DNA of 17,088 nt from Sulfuritalea sp. (GTDB lineage Bacteria; Pseudomonadota; Gammaproteobacteria; Burkholderiales; Rhodocyclaceae), in contig JAIPCS010000053.1 of NCBI GenBank assembly GCA_021738105.1, positions 1-17,088 on the forward strand, read 5' to 3'. This document shows positions 7,390 through 16,774 of this stretch, in pieces. The stretch's first letter is position 1. Every line of letters begins with the position of its first letter. The notes under the pieces were generated by a model. That model searched no databases. It saw nothing but the letters and a program-made list of their open reading frames with translations, and was not told where the DNA came from. A program made the translations under genes and the position numbers.

Positions 7390-7839
7390 ATGGCCAACAT
7401 ACTGATCATCGTCGGCACCGAGTCGGGCAATGCCCAGATGTGTGCCGACCATCTGTCCGATAATCTTCCCGCCCTCGGCCATGAAGTGGAAATCGCCGCG
7501 GATGCGGATGCCGGGAGTGTGGATCTGAATGGATGTGAGGTCGTGCTGGTGTGTACTTCGACTCATGGCGACGGCGAACTGCCGGACAACATCATTCCTT
7601 TGGCGGAGCGTCTCAGGGCGGAAATGCCGGATCTTTCGTTTCTGAACTACGGCGTAATCGCGCTTGGTGACCAGACCTACAAGGCCACATTTTGCAAGGC
7701 AGGCAAGGATATGGACGCCCTGTTTGCCCAATGCGGTGCGAACAAGGTAGGTGATCGGCTGGAAATTGATGCCTGCACCCAGCCCTTGCCTGATGAAGAA
7801 GCGCTCAATTGGGCACAGGAGTGGGTCACGATGCTTTAA
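7390..7839 (+). CDS. Flavodoxin (MioC-like short-chain flavodoxin)
   Basis: A 149-residue FMN-binding electron carrier. The phosphate loop is GTESGNAQMC at about residues 9-18. STHGDGELPDN is the second FMN loop, and ALGDQTYKATFCKAGKDMD is the third, with the aromatic stacking Tyr. There are no membrane or extra domains, so it should be a soluble one-electron carrier that needs a separate reductase. The start at 7390 is supported by AAGGAA about ten bases upstream. It opens the plus-strand unit 71 bp before paaN and is divergent from the PaaA-like gene. That placement suggests it serves the pathway, perhaps supplying electrons to an oxygenase where PaaE would normally act; this is inference. 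It could also be a general flavodoxin. Confidence 0.88.
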   Translation: MANILIIVGTESGNAQMCADHLSDNLPALGHEVEIAADADAGSVDLNGCEVVLVCTSTHGDGELPDNIIPLAERLRAEMPDLSFLNYGVIALGDQTYKATFCKAGKDMDALFAQCGANKVGDRLEIDACTQPLPDEEALNWAQEWVTML

Positions 7840-7910
7840 GCCCGTGCACGATCGTTTCTGATGCAGATTTTCCAGAATCAATAACTCATCGAATACTCCG
7901 GAGGTCAAAA

Positions 7911-9572
7911 ATGCCCCATCTATTGTTCCTGAAGCATCAGGCCCTGCTGCAGAAAGCCGTCGAAGCCATCGAGTCGCGCGGCTACTGGAGTCCCTATTCC
8001 GAAAGCCCGCGCGCCTATGGAGAGAAGGCTGTCGAAGACGGCCGCAAGGCTTTCGAAGCCTATCGCGGAGCCCAGTTTTACCTGGATCAGCCAGGAGTAA
8101 TCGAGCGCGGCGGAGCTGAAGTTTCTCCCTACGGCCTGTCGTTGAACATCGGTTATCCACGTTGCAGTCCCGATGCCCTGATCACCGCCGGCAAGTCCGC
8201 CATGCCGAACTGGATCAAGGCCGGCGCCGACACGCGAGCAGGTGTCTGCGCAGAGATTCTGGAACGCCTGAACAATGGCAGTTTCGAGATGGCGCATGCC
8301 GTCATGCACACCACCGGTCAGCCCTTGATGATGGCCTTTCAGGCCGCCGGGCCGCATGCCCAGGATAGAGGCCTGGAGGCGGTGGTCTACGCCTGGCGCG
8401 AGATGAAGCACGTGCCGGAGACGGCTATCTGGGAAAAGCCCCAGGGCAAGAATCCTCCACTGAAAATGGAGAAAACCTTCACCATCATGCCGCGCGGTGT
8501 GGCTTTGGTCATTGCCTGCTCGACGTTCCCGACCTGGAACGGTTATCCGGGCATCTTCGCCAGTCTGGTGACCGGCAATTCGGTAATTGTCAAAGCACAT
8601 CCCACGGTAATTCTGCCGCTGGCGATTTGCGTTGCTGTCGCTCGTAGTGTGCTGAAAGAGGCCGGTTTTGATCCGAACCTGATTAGCCTGTTGATCGACG
8701 AACCCGGAGCACCGGTTGCCAAGGATGTCGCGATGCGGCCCGACGTGCGCCTGATTGACTACACCGGCGGTCCGGATTTCGGCAACTGGCTGGAAGAGAA
8801 CTGCCGCCACGCCAACGTCTATACCGAGAAGGCAGGTGTCAATTGCATCGTGGTCGACTCGATCGATGACTACAAGGCAATGTTGCGAAATCTGGCCTTT
8901 ACCTTGTCGCTGTATTCGGGGCAGATGTGCACCACTCCGCAGACCATCCTGGTTTCACGCGAGGGTGTGAGAACACCGGACGGTGTGGTGTCTTCCGAAC
9001 AGTTCGGACACGATCTGGCCCAGGCTGTGTCGAAGTTTCTTGAGGATCCCGCACGCGCCGTGGAAGTGTTGGGTGCACTGCAATCGCCAGCGACGCTGGC
9101 GCGCCTGGAGGGGGCCGGTGAGCTCGGTGAGGTGCTGCGTGAATCAAGTCTGATACCGCATCCGCAGTGGCCCGAGGCACGCGTGCACAGTCCGTTGATT
9201 CTCAAGGTCGATGTGGCGGATGAGCGTGCTTACATGGAAGAACGCTTCGGTCCGATTACGCTTGTGGTGGAAACCGCAACAACGGCGCAAAGCCTGGCGA
9301 CGGCGGCGCGCGTGATCCGCGAGCAGGGGGCGATCACCTTTGGCGTGTATTCGAGCAATCATGTGATCATCGAACACGCGGAAGAAATTGCATTGCACGT
9401 GGGCGTGGCGCTGTCGATCAACCTGACGGGCGGCGTCTTCGTCAATCAGTCGGCAGGATTTTCTGATTTTCATGCAACAGGAGCCAATCCAGCGGCGAAT
9501 GCCTGTCTGACGGATAGTGCCTTTGTTGCCGGTCGCTTCTTTGTGGTTCAGAGCCGGCGACATATCGATTGA
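7911..9572 (+). CDS. paaN: Phenylacetate degradation aldehyde dehydrogenase PaaN
   Basis: A 553-residue aldehyde dehydrogenase of the stand-alone PaaN family. It lacks the MaoC hydratase domain of the fused PaaZ. PaaN proteins are proposed to oxidise the aldehyde formed on ring opening; direct biochemical proof for this subfamily is thin. In the ALDH fold, Asn210 (PTWNGYPG) matches the oxyanion Asn, Glu306 (YTEKAGVNC) the general base and Cys340 (SGQMCTTPQ) the nucleophile. The 34-residue Glu-to-Cys spacing is the classical one. [10 protein letters not shown] and the C-terminal [25 protein letters not shown] are family-like. ATG at 7911 follows a strong GGAGG at 7900-7904; the upstream extension of the frame overlaps the flavodoxin gene and is not credible. 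paaY starts 34 bp downstream. Confidence 0.9.
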   Translation: MPHLLFLKHQALLQKAVEAIESRGYWSPYSESPRAYGEKAVEDGRKAFEAYRGAQFYLDQPGVIERGGAEVSPYGLSLNIGYPRCSPDALITAGKSAMPNWIKAGADTRAGVCAEILERLNNGSFEMAHAVMHTTGQPLMMAFQAAGPHAQDRGLEAVVYAWREMKHVPETAIWEKPQGKNPPLKMEKTFTIMPRGVALVIACSTFPTWNGYPGIFASLVTGNSVIVKAHPTVILPLAICVAVARSVLKEAGFDPNLISLLIDEPGAPVAKDVAMRPDVRLIDYTGGPDFGNWLEENCRHANVYTEKAGVNCIVVDSIDDYKAMLRNLAFTLSLYSGQMCTTPQTILVSREGVRTPDGVVSSEQFGHDLAQAVSKFLEDPARAVEVLGALQSPATLARLEGAGELGEVLRESSLIPHPQWPEARVHSPLILKVDVADERAYMEERFGPITLVVETATTAQSLATAARVIREQGAITFGVYSSNHVIIEHAEEIALHVGVALSINLTGGVFVNQSAGFSDFHATGANPAANACLTDSAFVAGRFFVVQSRRHID

Positions 9573-9606
9573 GCGACAAACCAGGATCAACATTGAGGAA
9601 CGTCCG

Positions 9607-10212
9607 ATGAAGGTCTATGAGATCGACGGCATCGTGCCGGTGGTGGACCCTACTGCCTTTGTCCATCCATCCGCCGTTTTGATTGGCGACGTGGTTGTGG
9701 GTGCCGGTGCCTACATCGGGCCCTGCGCCAGTTTGCGTGGCGACTTCGGCCGCCTGTTTATTGGCGCCGGTGCCAATGTTCAGGATTGCTGCGTGATGCA
9801 CGGCTTTCCCGGCAGCGACACGATCGTCGAAGAGCGCGGACATATTGGTCACGGTGCAATTCTGCACGGTTGCATTGTGCGCAAGAACGGCATGGTCGGC
9901 ATGAATGCGGTGGTGATGGACAATGCGGTAGTCGGTGAATCAGCGATTGTCGCGGCGCAAAGCTTCGTCAAGGCCGGGATGGAGATTCCGCCGCGCATGC
10001 TGGCCGGTGGTGTGCCGGCCAAGGTGATGCGTGCGCTGACCGAGGTGGAAATGGCATGGAAGGTCGAGGGCACCAGTGTCTATCTCGATCTGACAAGGCG
10101 CTGCAAAGACACCATGAAGGAAGTCGAGGCGTTAACAGCGGTGGAGCCGGATCGAAAGCGGGTCAAGCTTCCGGAACTGAAAACATTGCAGGAAACCCGA
10201 CGCGGCAGTTAG
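9607..10212 (+). CDS. paaY: PaaY, left-handed beta-helix thioesterase of the gamma-carbonic anhydrase family
   Basis: A 201-residue hexapeptide-repeat protein, close to the length of E. coli PaaY. In enteric bacteria PaaY hydrolyses 2-hydroxycyclohepta-1,4,6-triene-1-formyl-CoA, a product that forms when the ring-opening aldehyde is not oxidised in time, so it partners the dehydrogenase step. [20 protein letters not shown] and later repeats form the beta-helix. His65 (VMHGFPG), His82 and His87 (GHGAILHG) fit the zinc ligands of the fold, with the expected five-residue spacing between the last two. The C-terminal helix ([23 protein letters not shown]) is typical. GAGG at 9595-9598 supports ATG 9607. 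The upstream extension is the end of paaN in another frame. Confidence 0.9.
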   Translation: MKVYEIDGIVPVVDPTAFVHPSAVLIGDVVVGAGAYIGPCASLRGDFGRLFIGAGANVQDCCVMHGFPGSDTIVEERGHIGHGAILHGCIVRKNGMVGMNAVVMDNAVVGESAIVAAQSFVKAGMEIPPRMLAGGVPAKVMRALTEVEMAWKVEGTSVYLDLTRRCKDTMKEVEALTAVEPDRKRVKLPELKTLQETRRGS

Positions 10213-10742
10213 CCACCGCTCGGCTGAAAAGTCGGCGTTGGCAATACGGGGCCTTGATCGCGTGGTTTGCACACGGCAGGTTCCCAGCACTGCATTTATT
10301 CGCCAGCGCAGCCATGTGACAGCATCGAACAAAACGTATCGTCCTCCCGCCATTGCATCGCAAGTTCTTCGATCCCCGGCGCAAGGCAGCCCCTGCTGAC
10401 GCCAACGAGTTTTCGTTTGGAGGGTCCGGCAAGCGGCAACCCCCGGCCTGTAAGCTTCGATTAAGTATGCTTATGGTAGTATTTCGCGCCGCAACATTAG
10501 CGCTGTAGCGTGTCGCGGGGCAGGTGAAAGAGAGCATTCCGGGCTCGGTATTTTGGAAAAGATCGAGCGCAATCTGTTCCAGAATCCTGGCTTTCAAGTC
10601 TGGCCGGCGCGATGCGCCAACAAAGTAATTTCGGAGACAGTCCGGCGCCATTGCCCGGGTTGGTCAAGGAGCACTAGGCCAACTGCACTCATGATTCAGC
10701 GCGGGTTATCGATCAACGCAGCAACTACAACAAGGAAGACGC
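10213..10742. other. 530-bp stretch without a credible gene, upstream of sucC
   Basis: No frame here has a ribosome site and family character. The longest one, on the minus strand, runs into the end of paaY. The stretch begins with one copy of the AAAAGTCGGCG repeat 15 bases after the paaY stop. AT-rich sequence at 10455-10485, including TAGTAT at 10477-10482, is the likeliest place for a sucCD promoter, but no good -35 is visible. The remaining 260 bases or so would be a long sucC leader. No tRNA or known riboswitch was recognised. Confidence 0.5.
10227..10250 (+). repeat. Repeat copy B, after paaY
   Basis: AAAAGTCGGCGTTGGC followed by AATACGGG, starting 15 bases after the paaY stop and in the same orientation as paaY. 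Confidence 0.7.
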
Positions 10743-11903
<1,161 letters not shown>

Positions 11904-11912
11904 GGAAGCGAC

Positions 11913-12809
11913 ATGTCCATTCTCATCAACAAAGATACCAAAGTCATTACGCAGGGCATCACTGGCAAAACCGGGCAGTTTCATACCGAGAAATGCCAGG
12001 AGTACGCCAACGGCAAGAATTGCTTCGTTGCCGGCGTGAATCCGAAGAAAGCGGGCGAGAGCGTTCTTGATATTCCGATTTTCGGTTCGGTCAAGGACGC
12101 CAAGGCGCAAACCGGGGCCACCGTATCGGTGATCTACGTGCCACCTGCCGGAGCTGCTGCCGCGATCTGGGAAGCCTGTGAGGCCGATCTTGATCTGGCG
12201 ATCTGCATTACCGAAGGCATTCCGGTGCGCGATATGCTGATCGTGCGCAACCAGATGAAAGCCAAAGAAGCGGCGGGCGGCAAAAAGACATTGCTGCTCG
12301 GCCCCAACTGTCCTGGCCTCATTACCCCTGATGAAATCAAGATCGGCATCATGCCGGGACATATCCACCGCAAAGGCCGTATCGGAGTGGTGTCACGCTC
12401 GGGCACGCTGACCTATGAAGCCGTGGCTCAGCTTACCGAGATTGGACTCGGACAGTCGTCCGCGGTTGGCATTGGTGGTGATCCGATCAATGGCCTCAAG
12501 CATATCGACATCATGAAAGCCTTCAACGACGACTCCGATACCGATGCGGTGATCATGATCGGTGAAATCGGCGGTCCGGACGAAGCCGAGGCGGCGCTGT
12601 GGTGCAAGGCCAACATGAAGAAGCCGATAGTCGGTTTCATTGCGGGCGTTACAGCGCCGGCCGGCAAGCGCATGGGTCATGCGGGCGCTTTGATTTCCGG
12701 CGGGGCAGATACCGCCGATGCCAAGCTGGCCATCATGGAAGAGTGCGGTTTTACCGTGACGCGCAATCCTTCAGAGATGGCCAAGCTGCTCAAAGCCTTG
12801 TTGAAGTAA
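11913..12809 (+). CDS. sucD: Succinyl-CoA synthetase alpha subunit
   Basis: A 298-residue alpha subunit. The CoA-binding Rossmann domain begins [21 protein letters not shown], with [12 protein letters not shown] and [10 protein letters not shown] following. [10 protein letters not shown] and [12 protein letters not shown] mark the ligase domain. The active-site histidine that carries the phosphoryl group is His256 in [20 protein letters not shown] precedes the ATG. The TAA stop overlaps the first bases of a repeat copy, and a hairpin terminator follows about 35 bp later. Confidence 0.98.
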   Translation: MSILINKDTKVITQGITGKTGQFHTEKCQEYANGKNCFVAGVNPKKAGESVLDIPIFGSVKDAKAQTGATVSVIYVPPAGAAAAIWEACEADLDLAICITEGIPVRDMLIVRNQMKAKEAAGGKKTLLLGPNCPGLITPDEIKIGIMPGHIHRKGRIGVVSRSGTLTYEAVAQLTEIGLGQSSAVGIGGDPINGLKHIDIMKAFNDDSDTDAVIMIGEIGGPDEAEAALWCKANMKKPIVGFIAGVTAPAGKRMGHAGALISGGADTADAKLAIMEECGFTVTRNPSEMAKLLKALLK

Positions 12810-12834
12810 AAAGTCGGCGCTGGCTGCACGGCGC
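12808..12834 (+). repeat. Repeat copy C, overlapping the sucD stop
   Basis: AAAAAGTCGGCGCTGGC followed by TGCACGGCGC. The sucD TAA supplies its first A residues. GGCGC and GCGCC inside it could form a small hairpin. Confidence 0.7.
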
Positions 12835-12844
12835 CAAGTGGGTA

Positions 12845-12879
12845 AAAATGCCGCGCCGAGTACGTTCGGGCGGCATTTT
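12845..12879 (+). terminator. Rho-independent terminator of sucCD
   Basis: AAAATGCCGC (12845-12854) pairs perfectly with GCGGCATTTT (12870-12879). Inside, CCGA (12856-12859) pairs with TCGG (12866-12869), leaving a one-base bulge and a six-base loop. The stem ends in a T run. The flanking A and T runs could also let it work from the other strand. Confidence 0.85.
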
Positions 12880-12941
12880 CCATTGAGGCGGACCATGGAA
12901 GTCTTTGGTATGTATTGCCACCGTCAACCTTGGATCGGAGG

Positions 12942-12970
12942 AAAAAAGTCGGTGCTGGCGACGCGGCGCA
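12942..12970 (+). repeat. Repeat copy D, between sucD and the kinase gene
   Basis: AAAAAAGTCGGTGCTGGC followed by GACGCGGCGCA, the most diverged of the four copies (C to T in the core). It lies 133 bases after the sucD stop in the same orientation. Confidence 0.6.
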
Positions 12971-13123
12971 TGTGAATTGTCGACCACCTCGCACCGCAAT
13001 ATGCATGAAAGCCGATCGCACTCATTGGAAATGAAAGAACTGATTCTCGAGAGCTGGGGCGGCTTTTTCCGCATAGAATCCCGACATCGCCGCGCCATAG
13101 AGCGGCGAATGCCATGAAAATGA

Positions 13124-13152
13124 TTGACGGAGTTGATGCAGGACTGTAAAAA
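13124..13152 (+). promoter_or_regulatory. Candidate sigma70 promoter of the kinase-phosphatase-FHA operon
   Basis: TTGACG at 13124-13129 is followed after exactly 17 bases by TAAAAA at 13147-13152. The -35 matches consensus in five of six positions and the -10 in four. Transcription would start near 13159, giving a leader of about 45 bases to the ATG at 13204. It lies downstream of the sucCD terminator, as an independent operon would need. Confidence 0.5.
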
Positions 13153-13203
13153 TTGGGCTTATTGTCCTGATTTGATTCGGGCTCTCACACAGGGAAGCGA
13201 TCA

Positions 13204-15909
13204 ATGAAGAAAGCGGGCTTCTGGAAGAGCGACTGGTTTTTCGGTTTGATCGTCAGCGCGCTCGTTCTGGTTTTCGGCAACGGCGAACTGCTACAGGGTC
13301 TGGAACGCAAAGCCTATGACATGGGTGTCGCGATGACGACCCGTACGCCGTCGGACAAGATCGCCGTCATCGCAATTGACAAACCCAGTCTGGACAACAT
13401 CGGCCGCTGGCCATGGTCGAGAGAGATCATGGCTGACATGGTGGACAAGTTGGCTGAAGCCAAAGCCAAGGTCATCGCAACTACCGTTTTTTATTCGGAG
13501 CCGCAGCTTGATCAAGGCCTGGCCTACATCAACAAACTGATCGACGTCTGTGGAGTGAAGCTGCCTTCAGATGGCGGTGCGGTTGCGACACCTCCAGTCG
13601 CTCCTGTGGCGCCAGTTGAGCAAGTCCAGCCTCCCCCACAGATGGCGCCAGCGCCTATCATGAAAGCCACCGGGAAGCCCGGGGTGCTCGCCGCGAATCC
13701 TGTTGTCGAAGAAATTGCGGTCGTTCCTCCGTGCCAGAACATCGAATCGATTCTGCTTGAAGCCGATCAGAAACTGAATACTGACCGCAGGCTGGCAAAT
13801 GCCTTCGCCAAGGCTGGAAACGTGGCACTTCCGATGCTTTTTATACTGGGTGAGCCGCGCGGGCGACCCGATTCGGAACTGCCTGATTTCATAAAAGCCA
13901 ATACGGTGAAGCTGTCAGGTGCGAGCGAAGCCCCGCCTTTCCCGACCCTGGGTGTCGATGCTGGAGTGATTGAGCCGCTGGGCAAGGTGGTCAAAACCAT
14001 CGGACACTTGAATGTGATGCCGGATGTCGATGGCGCAATACGCACCGAACCTTTGGTATTGGCTCATTTTGACAAAGCCTATCCCTCGTTGTCCTTGTTG
14101 GTTGCGGCCCGGAGCCACAATCTGACGGCGGCTGATATTCGGGTAGCGGCAGGTCAATCGGTCAAACTCGGTTCGCTCAAGATCGGCACCGACATCGATA
14201 CACGGATGCTGACGTTCTTCTACAAGGATCGCGATGGTGGCCAACCGGCCTTCCAGGTTGATTCTTTCTTCGACGTAAAAAGCGGCAAGATTCCCTACGA
14301 AAAATATCGCGACAAAATCGTACTGATCGGGCCGACGTCGTCGTCGGTCGGGAGCGTATTTGTTACACCGATCAGTCCTTCGATGCCTGCGGTTTTGATG
14401 CAGGCACATGCCGTGTCAAGCCTGCTTTCCGAGCACTTTTTTGTCGCACCCACCTGGGGCATATGGGTTGAGCGAGGGATATTCCTCTTGATTGCCGCCT
14501 ATCTGATCGGTCTGTTGCCAAGGATCAAGGCGGGCATGGCGGCCGGGATTACCGTAACCCTGTTGCTGGCACTGGTCACCACTCATTTCGCATTGATGAC
14601 AACGCAATTGATGTGGTTGCAGTTGATGGTTCCAGCGACGCTGCTGCTGGTGGGCCATTTGCTGCTGACCGTCAAGCGATTTGCCATGACCGAGCGCGGC
14701 AAGGAAAAATCCGACGCGGATTCGGCCGAGTCGAACCGGATGCTGGGTTTGGCCTTCCAGGGTCAGGGGCAACTCGACATGGCATTCGACAAATTCCGTA
14801 AATGCCCAAGAGATGATGCATTGATGGAGAACATGTACAACCTGGCGCTCGATTTTGAACGCAAGCGTCAGTTCAACAAAGCCGAGGCAGCCTTCCGCTA
14901 CATATTCGATTTCAATCCGAAGTTCCGTGATATCGAATCTCGCGTCAATCGGGCCAAGCAGCTTTCAGAAACCATCATCCTTGGTGGCGGTAGTGGTGGA
15001 CGCAGCAACGCAAGCCTGATTGATACCGCAGGCAACATCGAGAAAGCCATGCTCGGTCGCTATGAGATCGAGAAGGAGCTGGGCAAGGGCGCGATGGGCG
15101 TGGTCTATCTGGGCCGCGATCCCAAGATCAATCGCATCGTCGCGATCAAGACCATGGCGCTGTCCCAGGAGTTTGAAGCCGACGAACTGGTTGAAGTCAA
15201 GGAGCGCTTCTTCCGCGAGGCGGAAACCGCCGGACGGCTTAACCATCCCAACATCGTGACCATGTTTGATGCCGGTGAAGAGCACGACCTTGCCTATATC
15301 GCAATGGAGTTTCTTAAAGGCAAGGATCTGGTGTTTTGCGCCAAGCCGGACAATCTGCTGCCCTTGCCAAAGGTCCTGAGTATTGTCGCTCGGGTTGCTG
15401 ATGCATTGTCGTACGCCCACCAGTTCAACGTTGTGCATCGCGACATCAAGCCGGCGAACATCATGTTCGAACCCGAATCCGATCAGGTTAAGGTAACGGA
15501 CTTCGGTATCGCTCGCATTACCGACTCGTCAAAGACCAAAACCGGGATGGTGCTGGGTACGCCAAGCTTTATGTCTCCTGAACAATTGGCAGGCAAGAAA
15601 ATCGACGGCAGGTCGGATTTATTCTCGCTGGGTGTGATGTTGTACCAGATGTCCTGTGGCAGACTTCCGTTCGAGGGCGATTCAATGGCGCAGTTGATGT
15701 TCCGTATTGCCAATGAACCGCATCCGGACATTCGCAGCTTCAAACCGGGCTTGCCGGATTGCCTGTTGGCGATTATCGACAAGGCGCTGACCAAGGATCC
15801 GGATACGCGCTATCAGACCGGTGCCGAGTTTGCCGAGGACGTTCGCGCCTGCATGAAAATGAGCGGTACCCCGGCCGCCGGTGATTCCGGCGTCGATATC
15901 AGCATTTGA
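13204..15909 (+). CDS. CHASE2-domain transmembrane Ser/Thr protein kinase
   Basis: A 901-residue eukaryote-like kinase with an extracytoplasmic sensor. A membrane helix at about 11-28 is followed by a CHASE2 domain (to about 400), recognised by the opening GLERKAYDMGVAMTTR, VIAIDKPSLDNIGRWPWSREIMADMVD and the later YRDKIVLIGPTS block. A Pro/Ala/Val-rich insert at about 127-155 interrupts it. Three membrane helices span about 425-495. A TPR-like helical linker (about 510-585) leads to the kinase at 620-885. The kinase has the glycine loop GKGAMGVVYLG (627-637), Lys649 in VAIK, Asp747 in HRDIKPAN, Asp766 in DFGIA and the activation segment T780-GMVLGTPSFMSPEQ, so it should be active. AGGGAAG precedes the start. 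A PP2C gene begins 10 bp downstream. The ligand and substrates are unknown. Confidence 0.93.
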   Translation: MKKAGFWKSDWFFGLIVSALVLVFGNGELLQGLERKAYDMGVAMTTRTPSDKIAVIAIDKPSLDNIGRWPWSREIMADMVDKLAEAKAKVIATTVFYSEPQLDQGLAYINKLIDVCGVKLPSDGGAVATPPVAPVAPVEQVQPPPQMAPAPIMKATGKPGVLAANPVVEEIAVVPPCQNIESILLEADQKLNTDRRLANAFAKAGNVALPMLFILGEPRGRPDSELPDFIKANTVKLSGASEAPPFPTLGVDAGVIEPLGKVVKTIGHLNVMPDVDGAIRTEPLVLAHFDKAYPSLSLLVAARSHNLTAADIRVAAGQSVKLGSLKIGTDIDTRMLTFFYKDRDGGQPAFQVDSFFDVKSGKIPYEKYRDKIVLIGPTSSSVGSVFVTPISPSMPAVLMQAHAVSSLLSEHFFVAPTWGIWVERGIFLLIAAYLIGLLPRIKAGMAAGITVTLLLALVTTHFALMTTQLMWLQLMVPATLLLVGHLLLTVKRFAMTERGKEKSDADSAESNRMLGLAFQGQGQLDMAFDKFRKCPRDDALMENMYNLALDFERKRQFNKAEAAFRYIFDFNPKFRDIESRVNRAKQLSETIILGGGSGGRSNASLIDTAGNIEKAMLGRYEIEKELGKGAMGVVYLGRDPKINRIVAIKTMALSQEFEADELVEVKERFFREAETAGRLNHPNIVTMFDAGEEHDLAYIAMEFLKGKDLVFCAKPDNLLPLPKVLSIVARVADALSYAHQFNVVHRDIKPANIMFEPESDQVKVTDFGIARITDSSKTKTGMVLGTPSFMSPEQLAGKKIDGRSDLFSLGVMLYQMSCGRLPFEGDSMAQLMFRIANEPHPDIRSFKPGLPDCLLAIIDKALTKDPDTRYQTGAEFAEDVRACMKMSGTPAAGDSGVDISI

Positions 15910-15919
15910 GGATCTGACC

Positions 15920-16741
15920 ATGGATATGAGTGCGGTACTGGAAATCGTCACCCGCAGCGAGCCTGGCATGGTTCGGACCAACAACGAAGACGCGGTCATG
16001 GCCAATTCTGTGAGCGGGTTTGCCGTTCTGGCGGATGGTATGGGTGGCTATAACGCGGGAGAAGTGGCCAGCGGCATGGCCACCGCTTTGCTTGGCGAGG
16101 AACTCGAGAAGTCCTTCACTCAGCGTGCGCCGAGCAGCAAAGAGGCTTCCGGCAAGCTCTGGGCGGAAGTCGCGCTTGAAGCAGAAATGGCGCGAGTCAA
16201 TGGTGCCATCTACCAAGCCGCGCAGAGCCAACCACAGTATTCTGGAATGGGCACTACCCTCGTTGTAGGTATTTTCCATGACAACAAGGTCACGGTCGGC
16301 CACATTGGAGACTCCAGGCTGTATCGACTGCGTGGAGAGGAATTTCAGCAGGTGACCCGAGATCATTCGCTGCTGCAGGAGCAAATCGATAGTGGTTTGA
16401 TTACCGTGGAGCAGGCGCGCCATTCACAGAATCGAAATCTGGTCACACGTGCCGTTGGTATAGATCCTGAGGTGGCAGCAGAAATTCACAACCACGAAGT
16501 GTTTCCGGGGGATGTTTTCCTGTTCTGTTCCGATGGACTCAATGACATGGTTGAGGACGATGAAATTGCCATGACTCTGGGCGCGTTGTCGGCCAATCTG
16601 GAGTTGTGTGCAACGCAGTTGATTCAGATGGCCAACGATAACGGCGGCCGCGATAATGTTTCAGTAATTCTGGTCAAGGTGAAGGGGGAGTTTCCGGCCG
16701 CAAGTAGCTGGTGGTCCCGTCTCCTGGCTTTGTTCAAGTAA
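15920..16741 (+). CDS. PP2C-family Ser/Thr protein phosphatase
   Basis: A 273-residue soluble, metal-dependent phosphatase expected to reverse phosphorylation by the kinase encoded just upstream. The metal-binding motifs are all present: RTNNEDAVM (Glu and Asp near residue 20), LADGMGGYNAGE with Asp39, GHIGDSRLYRL with Asp131, FCSDGLNDMV with Asp205 and GGRDNVSVI with Asp245. DHSLLQEQIDSG and RNLVTRAVG are also typical. ATG at 15920 is chosen because MDMSAVLEIVTRSEPGMVR fits the family N-terminus and starts 10 bp after the kinase stop; a GAGGATC-like site precedes it. The last residues (WWSRLLALFK) form a short hydrophobic tail. Confidence 0.95.
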   Translation: MDMSAVLEIVTRSEPGMVRTNNEDAVMANSVSGFAVLADGMGGYNAGEVASGMATALLGEELEKSFTQRAPSSKEASGKLWAEVALEAEMARVNGAIYQAAQSQPQYSGMGTTLVVGIFHDNKVTVGHIGDSRLYRLRGEEFQQVTRDHSLLQEQIDSGLITVEQARHSQNRNLVTRAVGIDPEVAAEIHNHEVFPGDVFLFCSDGLNDMVEDDEIAMTLGALSANLELCATQLIQMANDNGGRDNVSVILVKVKGEFPAASSWWSRLLALFK

Positions 16742-16774
16742 TGCAGCGCTCAGTGAACTCGAAGGACGAAAACA

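Larger units (their letters stand above)
12810..13203. other. 394-bp gap between sucD and the kinase gene
   Basis: No credible gene lies here. In order it holds the end of repeat copy C, the sucCD terminator, repeat copy D at 12942-12970, about 150 bases with nothing recognised, a candidate kinase promoter at 13124-13152 and a leader with AGGGAAG just before the ATG at 13204. Confidence 0.6.

Noticed and set aside
7920..8810. 296-residue minus-strand frame opposite paaN
   Set aside because: It lies wholly inside a strongly supported gene, has no ribosome site and no recognisable domain.
10163..10651. 162-residue minus-strand frame in the paaY-sucC gap
   Set aside because: It overlaps the end of paaY, lacks a credible start and has no recognisable domain. 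A decayed gene cannot be excluded.
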